A DNA stretch of 64,000 nt from Meloidogyne chitwoodi (Eukaryota; Nematoda; Chromadorea; Rhabditida; Meloidogynidae), in contig JACZZP010000013.1 of assembly GCA_015183035.1 (NCBI GenBank), positions 620,001-684,000 of the forward strand, written 5' to 3'. The notes beneath the pieces are model-generated. The model did not search any database. It was not told the DNA's origin and was given only the letters and a program-made list of their open reading frames with translations. The position numbers were made by a program, and so were the translations under genes. Below are positions 49,509 through 61,267 of the stretch, piece by piece. Each line of letters starts with the position of its first letter. Within the stretch, counting starts at the first letter, position 1.

Positions 49509-52500
49509 TTAAATAACATCATCTGCCATAAATCTTTTTCCTAATTTTGAATCAATATTAAATTTTGACATAACTTCTATACAAAGAACAATAAATTGAC
49601 TTTAATTAATTAAATAATTTATTTTAATTAAAAATAAAATAAAAAAACTTATTGCAAGTAACTTCTTTAGATTGTCCAGTAAGTGCATTTTTAGAATATA
49701 AAGGTGAAGCATTACCAAAAGATTTTAAATTATTAGAACGCCAATCTTCACAAAAAGCGGTTGATGTACGTAAACCTTCTGAGGTAGATCCGTGCCATAA
49801 CCAATGATTTGGCCTTTTTTAATTAAAAATAAAATATTAAAAAAAATAAAAACCTAAAACTAAGAGATATTTTAGAGTTTTTATTTATTAATTAATTTTA
49901 AAAAATATTAAAAAAAAATTAAAATAACCAAATAGGATCAGAATTAACATCTTTTTTATTAAAAGAATAAATAGGAACGTGTGCATGAACACTTCTTTCT
50001 CCATCAAAAACACTATTCCAAGAATCAAAAAGTCGTTCACCACGAATATTTACAACTATTTTAAATTAATTAATTAATTAAATTAAAATAATTAAACTAG
50101 GTGTATAATGTCTATCATCTAAATGTACTAATTTATTTAAATCTTGAACTCTAGATGAAAGAAATGCACGAAATGTTGTTGAAAAACCAAACTTTAATTT
50201 TAAAATTAATTAAATTAAAATAATTAAATTAATTAAATTAATTAAAATTAAAATTAATTAAAATAAAATTAATTTACTTGTCTAGCCTGTCTATAACATT
50301 CAAGATCAGCACCACGTACACCTCCAAAATTTCCATTTAATGGATTATTTAAAGCAATTAAATGAATCTTTTTAAATTTAATTTATTAAAAATTAAATTT
50401 AAAATTATTTTACAATTTTATCTTTATGTCTTTTTTGTTGTCCATTTATAGGTAATTTATTATTTTTTTGTTTTTCTTCTTCTTCTTCAAAACGACGATT
50501 TTCTTTAGGTGGCCATCGAGGCTGCCATCGTTGTTCAGATAAATTATTATTTACCTTTTTTTAAAAAATTAAATTTAATAAAATTAAAATTTAGAAAAGA
50601 AAATAATTAATTTAAAAAAATCCCCAACATGTTAATTTAGCAAAATTAAATTAATTTTTATTAAATTAATTAAAAAATAGAAATTTATTTTATTTTTTAC
50701 CTCATCATTATTAGATATTTTAAATTCATCATTATTGCTACTTGGTTCATCCAACGCTAACTTTATTAATATTATTATTTTATTTAAGCATAATAATTTG
50801 TGTTAATATATATTAAGCAAAACTTAAAAATAAACTTTAAAAATAAATAAACTTACCCAATAAGAAAGTCTAGTTAATTCATCAGAAGAAGAATCTGTAG
50901 AAATATTTTTAATATTGCTATTCTGTTATTTTTTAAATAAAATTAATTAATTAGTAGAAAATTAAGTAATTTATAATTCCTTCCAAAAATATTATTAAAA
51001 AAAATTTCAAGGCAGGTTAGTAAAAAAAATTAAAAAAAGCAAAATTAATCCAAAAAAGAAGCAAAAATAATAATAAAATATTACCGTTATTGAAGGTAAA
51101 GAAATTTGTTCCTCAACATTTCTTTCTTTTATTCCTGATTGAGTAGTAAGTAGTGTTTCACCTAACTAAAAAATCAGAAAATAAACTTTAAAGAAAATCA
51201 GAAAATAAACTTTAAAGAAAATCAGAAAATAAACTTTAAAGAAAATCAGAAAATAAACTTTAAAGAAAATCAGAAAATAAACTTTAAAGAAAATCAGAAA
51301 ATAAACTTTAAAGAAAATCAGAAAATAAACTTTAAAGAAAATCAGAAAATAAACTTTAAAGAAAATCAGAAAAACAGACTATAATTTGTTTCCAACCAGA
51401 ATGTACTCTAATAAATAATTGTTGTGTAGAAAGCGCAAAGGCTAAAGAGCCAACAGATTGTGTTGCAGAAAGTAATTCTAATGTAGTTTGAAATATTTTA
51501 ACACCAGAAAACATTGTAGGAGAAGATTGTGGCTATAATTTTAAAAATCAGAATTTATTTAATTTTTTTTACTTTTTCAATTAATTTTCCAGGCAATCCA
51601 TTTTCTCCTCTATCTCCCTTTTCACCTTTAATTAATAATTGTTGTTGATCTTTTCCATGTATTTTTTTATTATAAGGAGGTAATTGTTTATTATTTATAT
51701 TTTGATAATTTCCATTAAGTAAAACAACTTGATTTTCATCTTCATCCTTTTAAAAATATTTATTTAAATAATTTTATTTAATTAATTTTACCTCTTCTTT
51801 ATATGTATTAAATATTTTTTGTTTATTATTATTATCATAATATTCTCCTCTATCTCCTTTTTCACCTTTTACACCAGGCCAAGAAGCTATTCTCTGTAAA
51901 TCTTGTTCAGTAAGTCCAGGGAATTCACCTGGAGGTCCAGGTGATCCAGGGGGACCTGGTGGAGGTATTATTTTATTATTATTACATTCTGTGACAGAAC
52001 ACTAAAATAATTAAATAAAAATATATTATTTAAATTACAATTCCAGGTTCTCCTCTATCTCCTTTAGGTCCTTGAATTAATTGAGGTTTTTGTGTTGTTG
52101 GACTAATAAATTTTGTTTCAATTAAATGTTTTGTTTGAGGTATTATAGTACTAGTTTTTGTTAAAATTTCTTCTTCTTTTTGTGTTTTTAAATTATTATT
52201 TTTAGGTAAAAATCTAGCAGGTCCTGAACCTTTTTCTTCTTCTTTTTCTTCTTCTTGATCTTTTTCTTCCATTTTTAAATCATTTTCTTCTTCTGGTGAT
52301 CCAAAACCAGAACTTAAAAGACCAGATTTTTCAGTATCCTTTTAATAATAAAAAAAATAAATATTAAAAAAAAAGAAAAATTCTCAAAAATTACACTGAC
52401 CAACCACTGACAATAATTACACAATTTTAAATAAAATTTAAAAAAAAGACCTGTGGTTGGTAATCACCGTCGCGGGAAAAATCCCTTCGACGTTTCTTCC

Positions 52501-55500
52501 ACTAGAAGAGATAATAAAAAAAATATTTTTTTAAAGGAAAAAAGGTAAATAGTATAAGGTAATTTACAAAAAAAAGTTTTACTATTTCCGCCTGTTTATT
52601 TATTAAAAAAGTTTATTTAATTTTTAAGTTTCAGAATATTCTGAAAAATATTTTTTTTAATAATTCTGATTTTATTTGAATAATTCTGATTTTATTTTAT
52701 TTTTTTATACCCAATTTTCATTGCATTGATTTGCTGCTTCTGCAGGGTCATCATGCAACTTTAGTTCTTGAATTGCCCCCTAAAAATACCCAAAAAGTAA
52801 AATTTTAATTTTTCACCTTAAAATTAATTTTATTGGTTGTTTTTATTATTTCATCATTATTTTGTTTATTTTTATTAATTTCAATAGTTTTATTATTATT
52901 ATTTTCTTCATTATAATCATCTACTTCAACTATTTGAAAACTTTTGGCAGAAAAATTTGATGTTTTATTATTATTTTCTCTATTTTTAAATAAATAATTA
53001 AAAAAAAGAAAGAGATATGTAAATAATTATTTTAAAAAATCAGTTAATTATTATTTTTAAAATTAATTGAGAAAAATTAATTTTTATTAGTAGAGATTTC
53101 TCTAGACTTTGAAGAATTCCTTTTTATATGTAAATAAAAATACAAGGAGAGATGTAATAAATACAAATGACAAAATTATATAAAAGAAACATTCTTAATA
53201 ATCTAGATAATTACAATCTCAGGTCACCTTATACCTAAAGGGATTGACATATTAGAGTTTTTATAATATCCAAGGATTATAAGTAACAAAAGTGGAGTTT
53301 ATGTAAAGGAAAACTTAATTACTCCAAAATGTGTTTATTAATAAGATATGTCTCCTCCTATATTATATTTAAATTAATTAGAGCTCAAATAATTATAGAT
53401 AATTAAATATTATTAATTAATTAAATATTTTATTAATTACCCTTCAATTAAAAGAACACTTTCACCACCACTTAATTGTAAAATAATCAAATCCTCTTCT
53501 TCTTCTGCTTTTTTTATTTCTTTATTATTATTATCAGAAATATTATTATTAATATTAATAGTATTAATAAAATCTTTATTTATTATATTTTCTTCTTTAT
53601 ATACTATTATTGTTTGTGGTGTTGTTGTTCTGGTTTTGTGGTGATTACGATGTCTATGTTGTTGTTTTTGTTGTTGTTCTGGTTTTGTTTTTTCTGTTTT
53701 TATTTCTGATTTATTTTGTTGTTGTTCTGGTTTTGTTTTTTCTTTAGTTTTTAATGTTGTTTTAGTTTGTGATTTTACTGTAGATTCTTCAGTTTTTAAG
53801 TTTGTTTTTGTGGTCAAATTTGTTTTTGCTGTAATGTTTGGTTTAACTTTTGTTTTTGCTTCAGTTTCTGATTTTAATTTAGTAATATTAAATATTGTTT
53901 CAGTTATAAATGTTGGTTTTGGAGTAGTAAATTTTTCTGTTATTTCTAATTGAGAAGTTGTTTTTTCTTCTGTTTTATTTTTAAATGTTTTTGTTGTTGT
54001 TAAATTATTAGTTGCTACAACAATATTTATTTGTTTAATAATAAATAAATATATTAATAATTTAAAAAATATTTTCATAATTATTTCTTCAATTTTTTTA
54101 AATTAAATTATTTAAATAATTATTAAAAAATAAATAAAAAAAGAAAAGAAGACTATATATAATAGAATTAAAAAATATTAAAAAAAAACAATAAAATTAA
54201 ATTTTTTAATTTCCGGAAATTAATAAAAAAAAAAAGTGTGGAGAGAAAAAGAAAATAAAATATAATTTAAAAAATTTAAAAAAAAACTTGGGAAACAATT
54301 AAGACGTGAGAAAATAATAAAAAAAAATATTTTAAATATAAAAAATATAAGAAAAAGTTAATTTTTTATTTTTATAATTAGTAGGGGAATATTTGAGAAA
54401 ATAAAAGATATACATATATTTTATGTAAAAACATTTAAGTGGAAAAAATAAAAAAAGAACATTCTTAACAACAAATATTTGTATAATTTAAATAAATAAA
54501 AGAAAAGAAAATAAAGAAAATAAAAAAATAAAAACAACCAATAAAATTAAAACATTTATTTATTTAAATAAAATAAAAAAAGTTTACTTCAAATCCTCCA
54601 CCAATAATAGGACCAGCATTTGCAATATATAATTTAGAAGCATCGTCCATTTGCAGCTGTGTAGGATGTCTATACACCTGTTTGTTTGTTTGTTTTTTAA
54701 ATAATTAAAATAAAAAAATTTAATTTAATTTTTTTATTTAAATTAAAATAAGAGATTTATTTAATTAATTTAATAAAAAAATAAATTAAAATTTAATTTA
54801 ATATTTTTTTAAATTTAATTTAATTAAAAGGCAGAGGACTATGGTGGTTAGAAATTAATTATTTAATTAAATAATTAATTAAATAATTAAATAAATTAAA
54901 ATAAATTAACTTGTCTAACAGCATATCTCATACATCTAAAATATAATCCAACAGTTTGTTCATGAACTTCTAAAGCAAATTGTGTCCATTGCCCAGTAAA
55001 TACAGGAACTAAAAATGAAGCTAAAACTTTACTTTTTTGTTGTTGTTGTTGTTGTTCTGATGTTTCAATTGATGAATCAGAATAAAAAAGAGAAATATTT
55101 GTTTGAGTTGGACCTTTTATTTTATTAATTAAATTATTATTTTAAATTTAAAATCTTTAATAATTATAAAAAATAAAATTTATCCAAATGGGAAAGAGAA
55201 ATATATTTATTAATAAAATAAATAGAAATAAATAAATTAATTAAAATTAACTTTATATTATTAATTAATTAGAAGATAATAAATATTTGTTAGTATTTAA
55301 TTAATTTAGAAAATAAATAAAATATTAAATAATTAAATAGTAGTAAATATAAATTTATTAAAAAATATTATAATAAAATAAAATAATTTAAAATTAATTT
55401 AAATAATTATAATTACCTGCAGATTGTAAATGAACACCTAATTCAACAATTGTATCAAAAGCATTTAAAACAGCAAAAAGAAAACCTCCCAAATTATCAT

Positions 55501-58500
55501 TTGGACGAATAGATGCAAGAATAGCAAAATTACTAATTTAATTATTAATTTAAAAATTATTTTAAATTAAATTAAAAATTAACCGATAAAATTTTCTAGG
55601 TAAATATATTCTATAAGGGACAACAATTTCTACACCACGCTAAAATAATTAAAAAAAATTAAATAATCTAAATAAAAATAATTAATTAATTAAAACATTT
55701 TTTATTTTATTTAATTAATTTCTTTAATTTAATTTAAAAAAAGGAGAAACTAAAAATTTCAAAAAAAATTTAAAAAGTCTAATAAAACATTTATTTTATT
55801 AAAAATCTCAAAGTTTAAAAATAAATAAATAAATAAAATACTTTTATTCCAACAGCAGGAAGTCCATCAAGTCCTGCAGTGCGATAAACCCTTGGATCTG
55901 TGTCTATAAGATTCTCAACAGGAATAAGTAAATTTGCTTCTGTTTCTTCATCTTTAATAATTAAATAATTTTAAAAATTAGAAATAAATTAAAATTAATT
56001 TTTTAGTTATTAAAGATTTAAAATAAAAAATATATAAATAATTTAATTATTTATTAAAAAATAAATTAATTCCCTCTTTTTCACAAAAAATATGCCTAAA
56101 AAAGAGAATTAATAAATCCTCATTAATTTTTAAAATTTATTATTTAAATAAATAATTATCATCATATTTCCCTTTCTTTTTCCTCCAAATCTAATATTTA
56201 CATTAATCTTTAAAGCTTAAAACATATAAATCTTTCATGTTTTAAATTAAAAACATGTTTAAATAATTATGCAAATTTTACAGATAATGTAGAAAATAAT
56301 AAAATACAAACATATCAGAAAAAAATATAATCAGAAAAACATAATTAGAATTACAAACATATCAGAATTACAAACATCAGAATATATCAGAATTAAAGTT
56401 AATAAATAAATTCTGATGTTTTAACAACACAACAAAAACAGTTTTAATAAATTTTAAAATTCTGATTTTATTCTCAAGTTATCAATACTTTGTTTCTCTT
56501 AATTTTATTAAAAATTTCAAGCTGTGAAAGTTAATAATAATAAAATTTATTTAAATAATTTAAAAATAAAAAAATATTTTTAATTTTTACCGCCTGGAAT
56601 TTCATACGATTTAAATGTTGCATTAATAAAATAATTAAATAAAAATAAAAAAATAATAAAAATATAATAATAAAACATTTAATTAAAATATTTCCATTTA
56701 AAAATATTAAAAAATAAAATAAAAATTAATTAATTTATTTATTTATTTTTTACTAATTTAAAGAGAAATAAAAATTAAAAAAGAAAAAGAAGAAAGTCCC
56801 CCAAATTATAATTATTTATTTATTTTTAATTATTTAAAAGAGAGAGAAATGTCCTAGAAAATGCTGCCAAAATGAGAATGTTTTTAAAAATTATTTTTAA
56901 ATTTTTAAATAAAAGAAAAAATAAAATAAAAGAAAATAAAGAAGAGCATAAAATAAAAACTTAAAAATTAGACAACAATTATTTGGACAAAAATAAAATA
57001 AATAAAATAAATTTATTGGGGCGCGAAAATTTAAAAAAATAAAAAATTAAAATTATTTAAAAAAATAATAATCTTTAAAAAATAAAAAAATAAATATAAT
57101 GATAAAAATAGATAAAAACAATAATAATAAAAAGAAGATTTTTTGGCATATCTCCCAAGAGGAAAAAAATAAAAAAAATGATTGGAAAGAAATAAAAAAA
57201 GCAAAAATGTGAAAAATGTAAAGAAAAAATATTTTTAAAAATATTTTTAAAATAATAATTTTAATTTTTTAAATAATAAAATAAATAGAAATATTAAATG
57301 ATTGAAATTAAATAAAGAGTGAAGGTAATAATATTAAATAATAATATTAAATATATTTATTTATAACGGATTTTGACGAAATAAAAGAAAAAAAAGAAAA
57401 ATATTAATTTATTTTTATTTGTGTGGTAAAAGAAAATAAATAAATAAATTAGTTAATAATAACTAGATATGACAATAATATTTAATTAATTAAATATTTT
57501 AAATTAATAAATTAAATTAATTAATTTAATTTAAAAAATAATAATATTCCAACAATTCCCCTCTTAACCATTTTTTTTTATAAAATAAAATAAAAATATT
57601 TTTAAATAAAAAATAAAAAGGTACCCCACAATTATTTAAATATTTTATTTTTTATGAGAGGAAGAATAAAAAGGTCGAGAAGGCATAAATAAATGAAAGG
57701 ATTAAAAAATTATATATAAAAAATAATTAAGAAAAAAATAAAATAAAAATTAATTATTTTTAAAAATAAATAAATAAATAAATTTATTTATTTATTTATT
57801 AAAAAAATAATTAAATAAAAACATATTGTGTTTTTTTTGACTTTCTTTTAACTAAAAAATCTCTAATAAATAAACCGTTATAATAATAATTACAACCCTC
57901 TTTCTTTTGCGCTTTTATTTATATTTATTTATTTTATTCTAATAAATAAAAGAGAAAAAGGGTTATAATTAAAATAATAATATTAATAATATTTAAATAT
58001 TTTTTATTTAAATATATTAAAAAAATAATTTTTTAAATAAATTAAAAATAACCTGGAGCAGCACCAAAAAAAGGTTCTAATTCATTAGGACAATCAGATG
58101 ATCTTACAAATAAATTATCCAATGAAAAAAAGAATTTAATTATTTGATTTGCTGTTGTTTCATTTTGTTTTGAAACATCAAAAATTATCTAAAATAATTT
58201 AATTAATTTTTTAATAAATAAATGATGTCATTCGATAGCTCTCGAAAAACTGAGTTGATTAAAGCAAAAAAGAAATTATAAAAATCTATGTGAAAATAAA
58301 TATGGTTATTCGAAAATCGAATAACCATAGGGGGGACCAAGCTCTTTTAGGTGATTACCGAGGCTGCTTTACAATTAAATATTTTATTTTAATGGATATA
58401 ATAAAATATCATCTCTGATCAATTTATATAAGAATTGTGAAAAAGGTACCCCTAAATATATTAAAGACGAATGGAGTTATTTTAGGGTAAAAAGAAAAAG

Positions 58501-61267
58501 CAAGGACGCCGGCCAGATTCGAACCACCATTTTTCTTTCGCAAACCCAACGCGCTAACCACTACACCACTCAGTCACTTACCAAATGGGACAATTAAATA
58601 TAAATAAACTCTCAAAGGAAGGGAAAAATTAAATTAAATTTACCTGAAATCCCCTTTTATTAATTAATTTTCTTTTTAATTGCCAACTTAAACGTAACCA
58701 CTCCCCTTGTGGCCAAAAACGTTGAAGAGATTTATTATATAACCAAATAGGAAAAGGTTCACTTTCAAAACGAATACCAACACGAAAAATAGCTCCTTTA
58801 AATTTAAATTTAAATTAATTTAAATTAATTTTAAAATTAAATGTTTACCAGTCCCTCCTCTTTCTAATTTTGTTTGTACACTAACACAAAATGTTTCACT
58901 AGATTTTAAATTAAACATTGGAGATAATAAACGTCCAAATAATTTATTATTTTTATTTTTTTGAATAATATGTTCTCTAATTACCTTTTTTAAATTAATT
59001 TAATTAATTAATTTATTTATTTTATTTATTTATTTAATTTTAATAAATTAATTAACCATATTAAAACCATCTTTACTACTATTTCTTCTTTCCCAATGCC
59101 ATGGACCTTCACTGAAAAAATCACAAATTGATGGTAATTCAAATCTTAAAATTTAAATAATAAAAAATAATATTTAAATGAAATCTTTTAAATTCCCTTA
59201 AATTATATTATTTCACTCTAACTTACAAGGGAACATCTCAACATGCTACACCCCGATTTTGACAAAACCTATATCATTCGAAAGAGCTTATTGAGTAGGT
59301 ACAGAATCTCATTTTTTACGTGCCCTAGTTAAGGTATCGCAAAGTTACAAGCTTCTAAAGTTTCAAAAATGAGGCTCTCCATACTTATGATCACCTCTAT
59401 ACACTATTTTCCTTTTGTTTTCCATGCAGTGGCCGCCTACCTTCTCTTCTTTATCTATTTTTTCTTGGAGTAACTGGCGGCCGCAGCAAGGAAAGGAAAG
59501 GAGAGAAGAGAGGTGATCTTAAGGCCGTAGTAAAGAGTAGAGAGAAAGGGACACTTTTGAAGAGGAAAAGGAACATTTTGATGAAACTTTAGAAGCTTGT
59601 ACCTTTGCGATACCTTAACTAGGGCACGTAAAAAATGAGATTCTGTACCTACTCAATAAGCTCTTTCGAATGATATAGGTTTTGTCAAAATCGGGGTGTA
59701 GCATGTTGAGATGTTCCCTTGTTAGTCCTTTTTATATTTTAAATTTACCCGCAAAAATCTTCTTCATTTTCTTCTTTTAATTTATTAATTTTCCATTTTG
59801 TTGTTTTTTCTTCTTCGCTTTTTCTTAATAAATGTAATTTTTCACTCCATTGACTTAAAGAACCATTAGAATATACAGAACGTACTTTAACAAAATATTT
59901 AAAACTATCTTTTAATTTAATTCCTGTTAATAATGCTGGTGGATGTTTAATATTAATTTTATTTAAATCTTCTCTTCGATTATTATTTTTTAATTCAGAA
60001 GAATCTTTCCAATATCTAAAAAAACAAAAGAAAATGAGAATAAAATTAATTAGACATCAAGAGGGTTCGAACCTGCGCCTTCCTGCGCATAAGTCAAAAG
60101 CTTTACCGACTGAACTACTAAGGACTGTTTTAAGTTTCCTTTTTTAATTAACTAAAACTTATTTTAAAACTTAGTGTTAAAACTTTATTGCTATCCCCTA
60201 TGCTCAATTAAAATATTTTTTAGAGTTTTTGAGGTTTAAAAATAAATAAATTAAGAATAAAATAAATAAATTAAAATTTAAACTCTTACTGAACAATATA
60301 ATTATTTATTTTATTATTAATTTTAGGTTCTTCCCAATAAAGTAAAAATTCATCAATATTTCCAGTTTTTTCAATTTTAAGTCCAATTGGAGAATTATTA
60401 AATAAATTTATTAAATTATTTTTTATTTTTATTTCTTCTTTTAATGGGATATCTTTTTTAATTTCAGTTAATATTATTGGTGTTTTTATTAATAAAATTA
60501 AATTAGAAGAATCTTCTCCATAAGCTTCATTATAAGAAGTTAAAGAAATTACATAACTTGTATTTGGCTCTGAAAATATTTTATTTTTTAAATTTTGTAA
60601 GAAAATTTAAAAATTTTCAAAAAAATTTTTTTTTTTGGAAATTTCAAAAAAAAAATTTTTTCAAAATTTCAAAAAAAATTTTGAAAATTAAAAAAATATT
60701 AATTTAAAAAATAAACTAACTTAACAAATCAATAGTATATTCAATACTTTCATCTCCTCCTTCCAAAACAATTTTACGAGTATCAGAAGAGCCTGTCCCA
60801 TAAGAAAGGGTATACCCACGAACAAGAATATTATTAATTGAATTGGGGGGATCCCATCTAAATTAATTTAATTAAAATAAATAATTAAATTAAAATTATT
60901 TTAAATAAATTAAATTTAAATAATTGTTATTTTATTTTAAATTAATTAATTTAATTTTAAAAATAAATATTTACCTTAAAGTTGCCGAATTAGGCGTTAA
61001 ACGTTCAACTCGAAACTTTAAAAAAATTAAATAAATTTTTTTTTAAATTTATTTAATTTTTATTTTACATTTTCTGGTGGATCAGGAACTTGATTTTCTT
61101 TAAAAAAATTAAATAAAATAAATTAAAAATTAAAATAAACCTGTAGGTCTTCTTTCAATTAATTCAATTGCTGGTATTAATTTAATTAAAAATATTAAAA
61201 TAAAAGGAAATGGCCAAATAATTTTATTAAAATTATTATTATTAATTATTGATAATATAATAATCAT
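49509..61267 (-). CDS. cle-1: collagen XV/XVIII homologue with endostatin domain, long isoform
   Basis: Basement-membrane collagen. Long-isoform exons, 5' to 3': 61267-61141, 61097-61069, 61015-60975, 60857-60721, 60569-60290, 60015-59750, 59144-59057, 58984-58849, 58795-58644, 58188-58053, 55951-55842, 55639-55584, 55532-55417, 55113-54911, 54677-54588, 52779-52711, 52501-52451, 52338-52039, 52001-51792, 51746-51573, 51532-51380, 51165-51085, 50922-50857, 50760-50701, 50554-50414, 50367-50278, 50191-50098, 50055-49929, 49813-49649, 49599-49509. Domains in order: signal/anchor, two fibronectin III repeats (VPDPPENFRVERLTP onward), a MAM-like domain, a TSPN/laminin-G domain (NLGGFLFAVLNAFDTIVELG), short Gly-X-Y stretches (PPPGPPGSPGPPGEFPG), an NC1 trimerisation segment and endostatin (IHLIALNNPLNGNFGGVRGA to CIEV). 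Total about 1280 codons. One base is missing near 59820 for the frame to run from FN3-2 into MAM. Confidence 0.88.
51172..51372. repeat. 24-bp tandem repeat in a collagen intron
   Basis: About eight near-identical head-to-tail copies of CAGAAAATAAACTTTAAAG plus AAAAT in the intron between exons 51532-51380 and 51165-51085. The near-identity suggests recent expansion. There are no spacers, so it is not a CRISPR array. Confidence 0.92.
52817..54078 (-). CDS. cle-1: alternative first exons C of the collagen gene
   Basis: Exon 54078-53441 starts MKIFFKLLIYLFIIKQINIV, a clear signal peptide, followed by a ~190-residue Thr/Lys/Glu-rich, repeat-like segment (TKTNLTTKTNLKTEE and TKPEQQQ repeats), mucin- or linker-like. 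Exon 52979-52817 continues in phase and ends in phase 0, matching exon 52779-52711, which is also reached in phase 0 from the TSPN exon 54677-54588. This isoform would be 890 aa and lack FN3, MAM and most of TSPN. The promoter would lie in 54079-54587. Confidence 0.75.
56591..56678 (-). CDS. cle-1: alternative first exon B of the collagen gene
   Basis: ATG at 56678, then a strongly hydrophobic signal peptide (MFYYYIFIIFLFLFNYFINA) and a short tail ending ATFKSYEIPG. The donor after 56591 leaves one base, exactly the phase needed by exon 55951-55842, and the same phase as the long-isoform exon ending at 58053. Joined to the common exons it gives 844 aa without the FN3 and MAM domains but with TSPN. 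This predicts a promoter just upstream, within the ~1.4-kb AT-rich stretch 56679-58052. Confidence 0.75.
56679..58052. other. long AT-rich collagen intron segment, candidate promoter B
   Basis: Part of the largest intron of the long isoform (55952-58052). It lies immediately upstream of alternative first exon B. Extremely AT-rich; no specific transcription-factor site or repeat was recognised. Confidence 0.4.
58220..58375 (+). repeat. diverged fragment of the 23.3-24.3 kb fold-back repeat
   Basis: ATGTCATTCGATAGCTCTCG at the left and AGGTGATTACCGAGGCTGC at the right match segments of the repeat at 23300-24310, with an inner hairpin GGTTATTCGAAAATCGAATAACC. It lies in the intron 58189-58643. 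Confidence 0.6.
58498..58578 (-). other. tRNA-like sequence in a collagen intron
   Basis: Minus strand: TGGTGTAGTGGTTAGCGCG (near-perfect D-arm/A box) and GTGGTTCGAATCTGGC (B box). The acceptor and anticodon stems do not form a regular cloverleaf. Same sense as the host gene. Confidence 0.5.
59226..59722. mobile_element. 497-bp long-TIR element with TTA duplication
   Basis: Inverted repeats of about 140 bp, nearly identical, starting CAAGGGAACATCTCAACATG. It is flanked by TTA on both sides (59223-59225 and 59723-59725). Three-bp TTA/TAA duplications are typical of PIF/Harbinger elements. The unique centre (about 59370-59580) is non-coding. It lies in the collagen intron 59145-59749. The low divergence of the arms suggests a recent insertion. 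Confidence 0.8.
60054..60125 (-). other. tRNA-like sequence in a collagen intron
   Basis: Minus strand: TAGTTCAGTCGGTAAAGC (D-arm/A box) and GCGCAGGTTCGAACCCTCTTG (T-arm/B box) at tRNA spacing, but acceptor ends do not pair. It shares the B-box flank GCAGGTTCGA-CCCT with the copy at 39329-39400. Confidence 0.5.

Noticed and set aside
51172..51372. Possible CRISPR-like array
   Set aside because: Units are contiguous 24-mers without variable spacers, and the context is a eukaryotic intron.
49509..61267. Splitting the collagen locus into three separate genes
   Set aside because: TSPN ends GGGFE at 54588 and continues exactly as GAIQEL at 52779 in phase, so the exons at 52817-54078 are nested alternatives, not a gene boundary.
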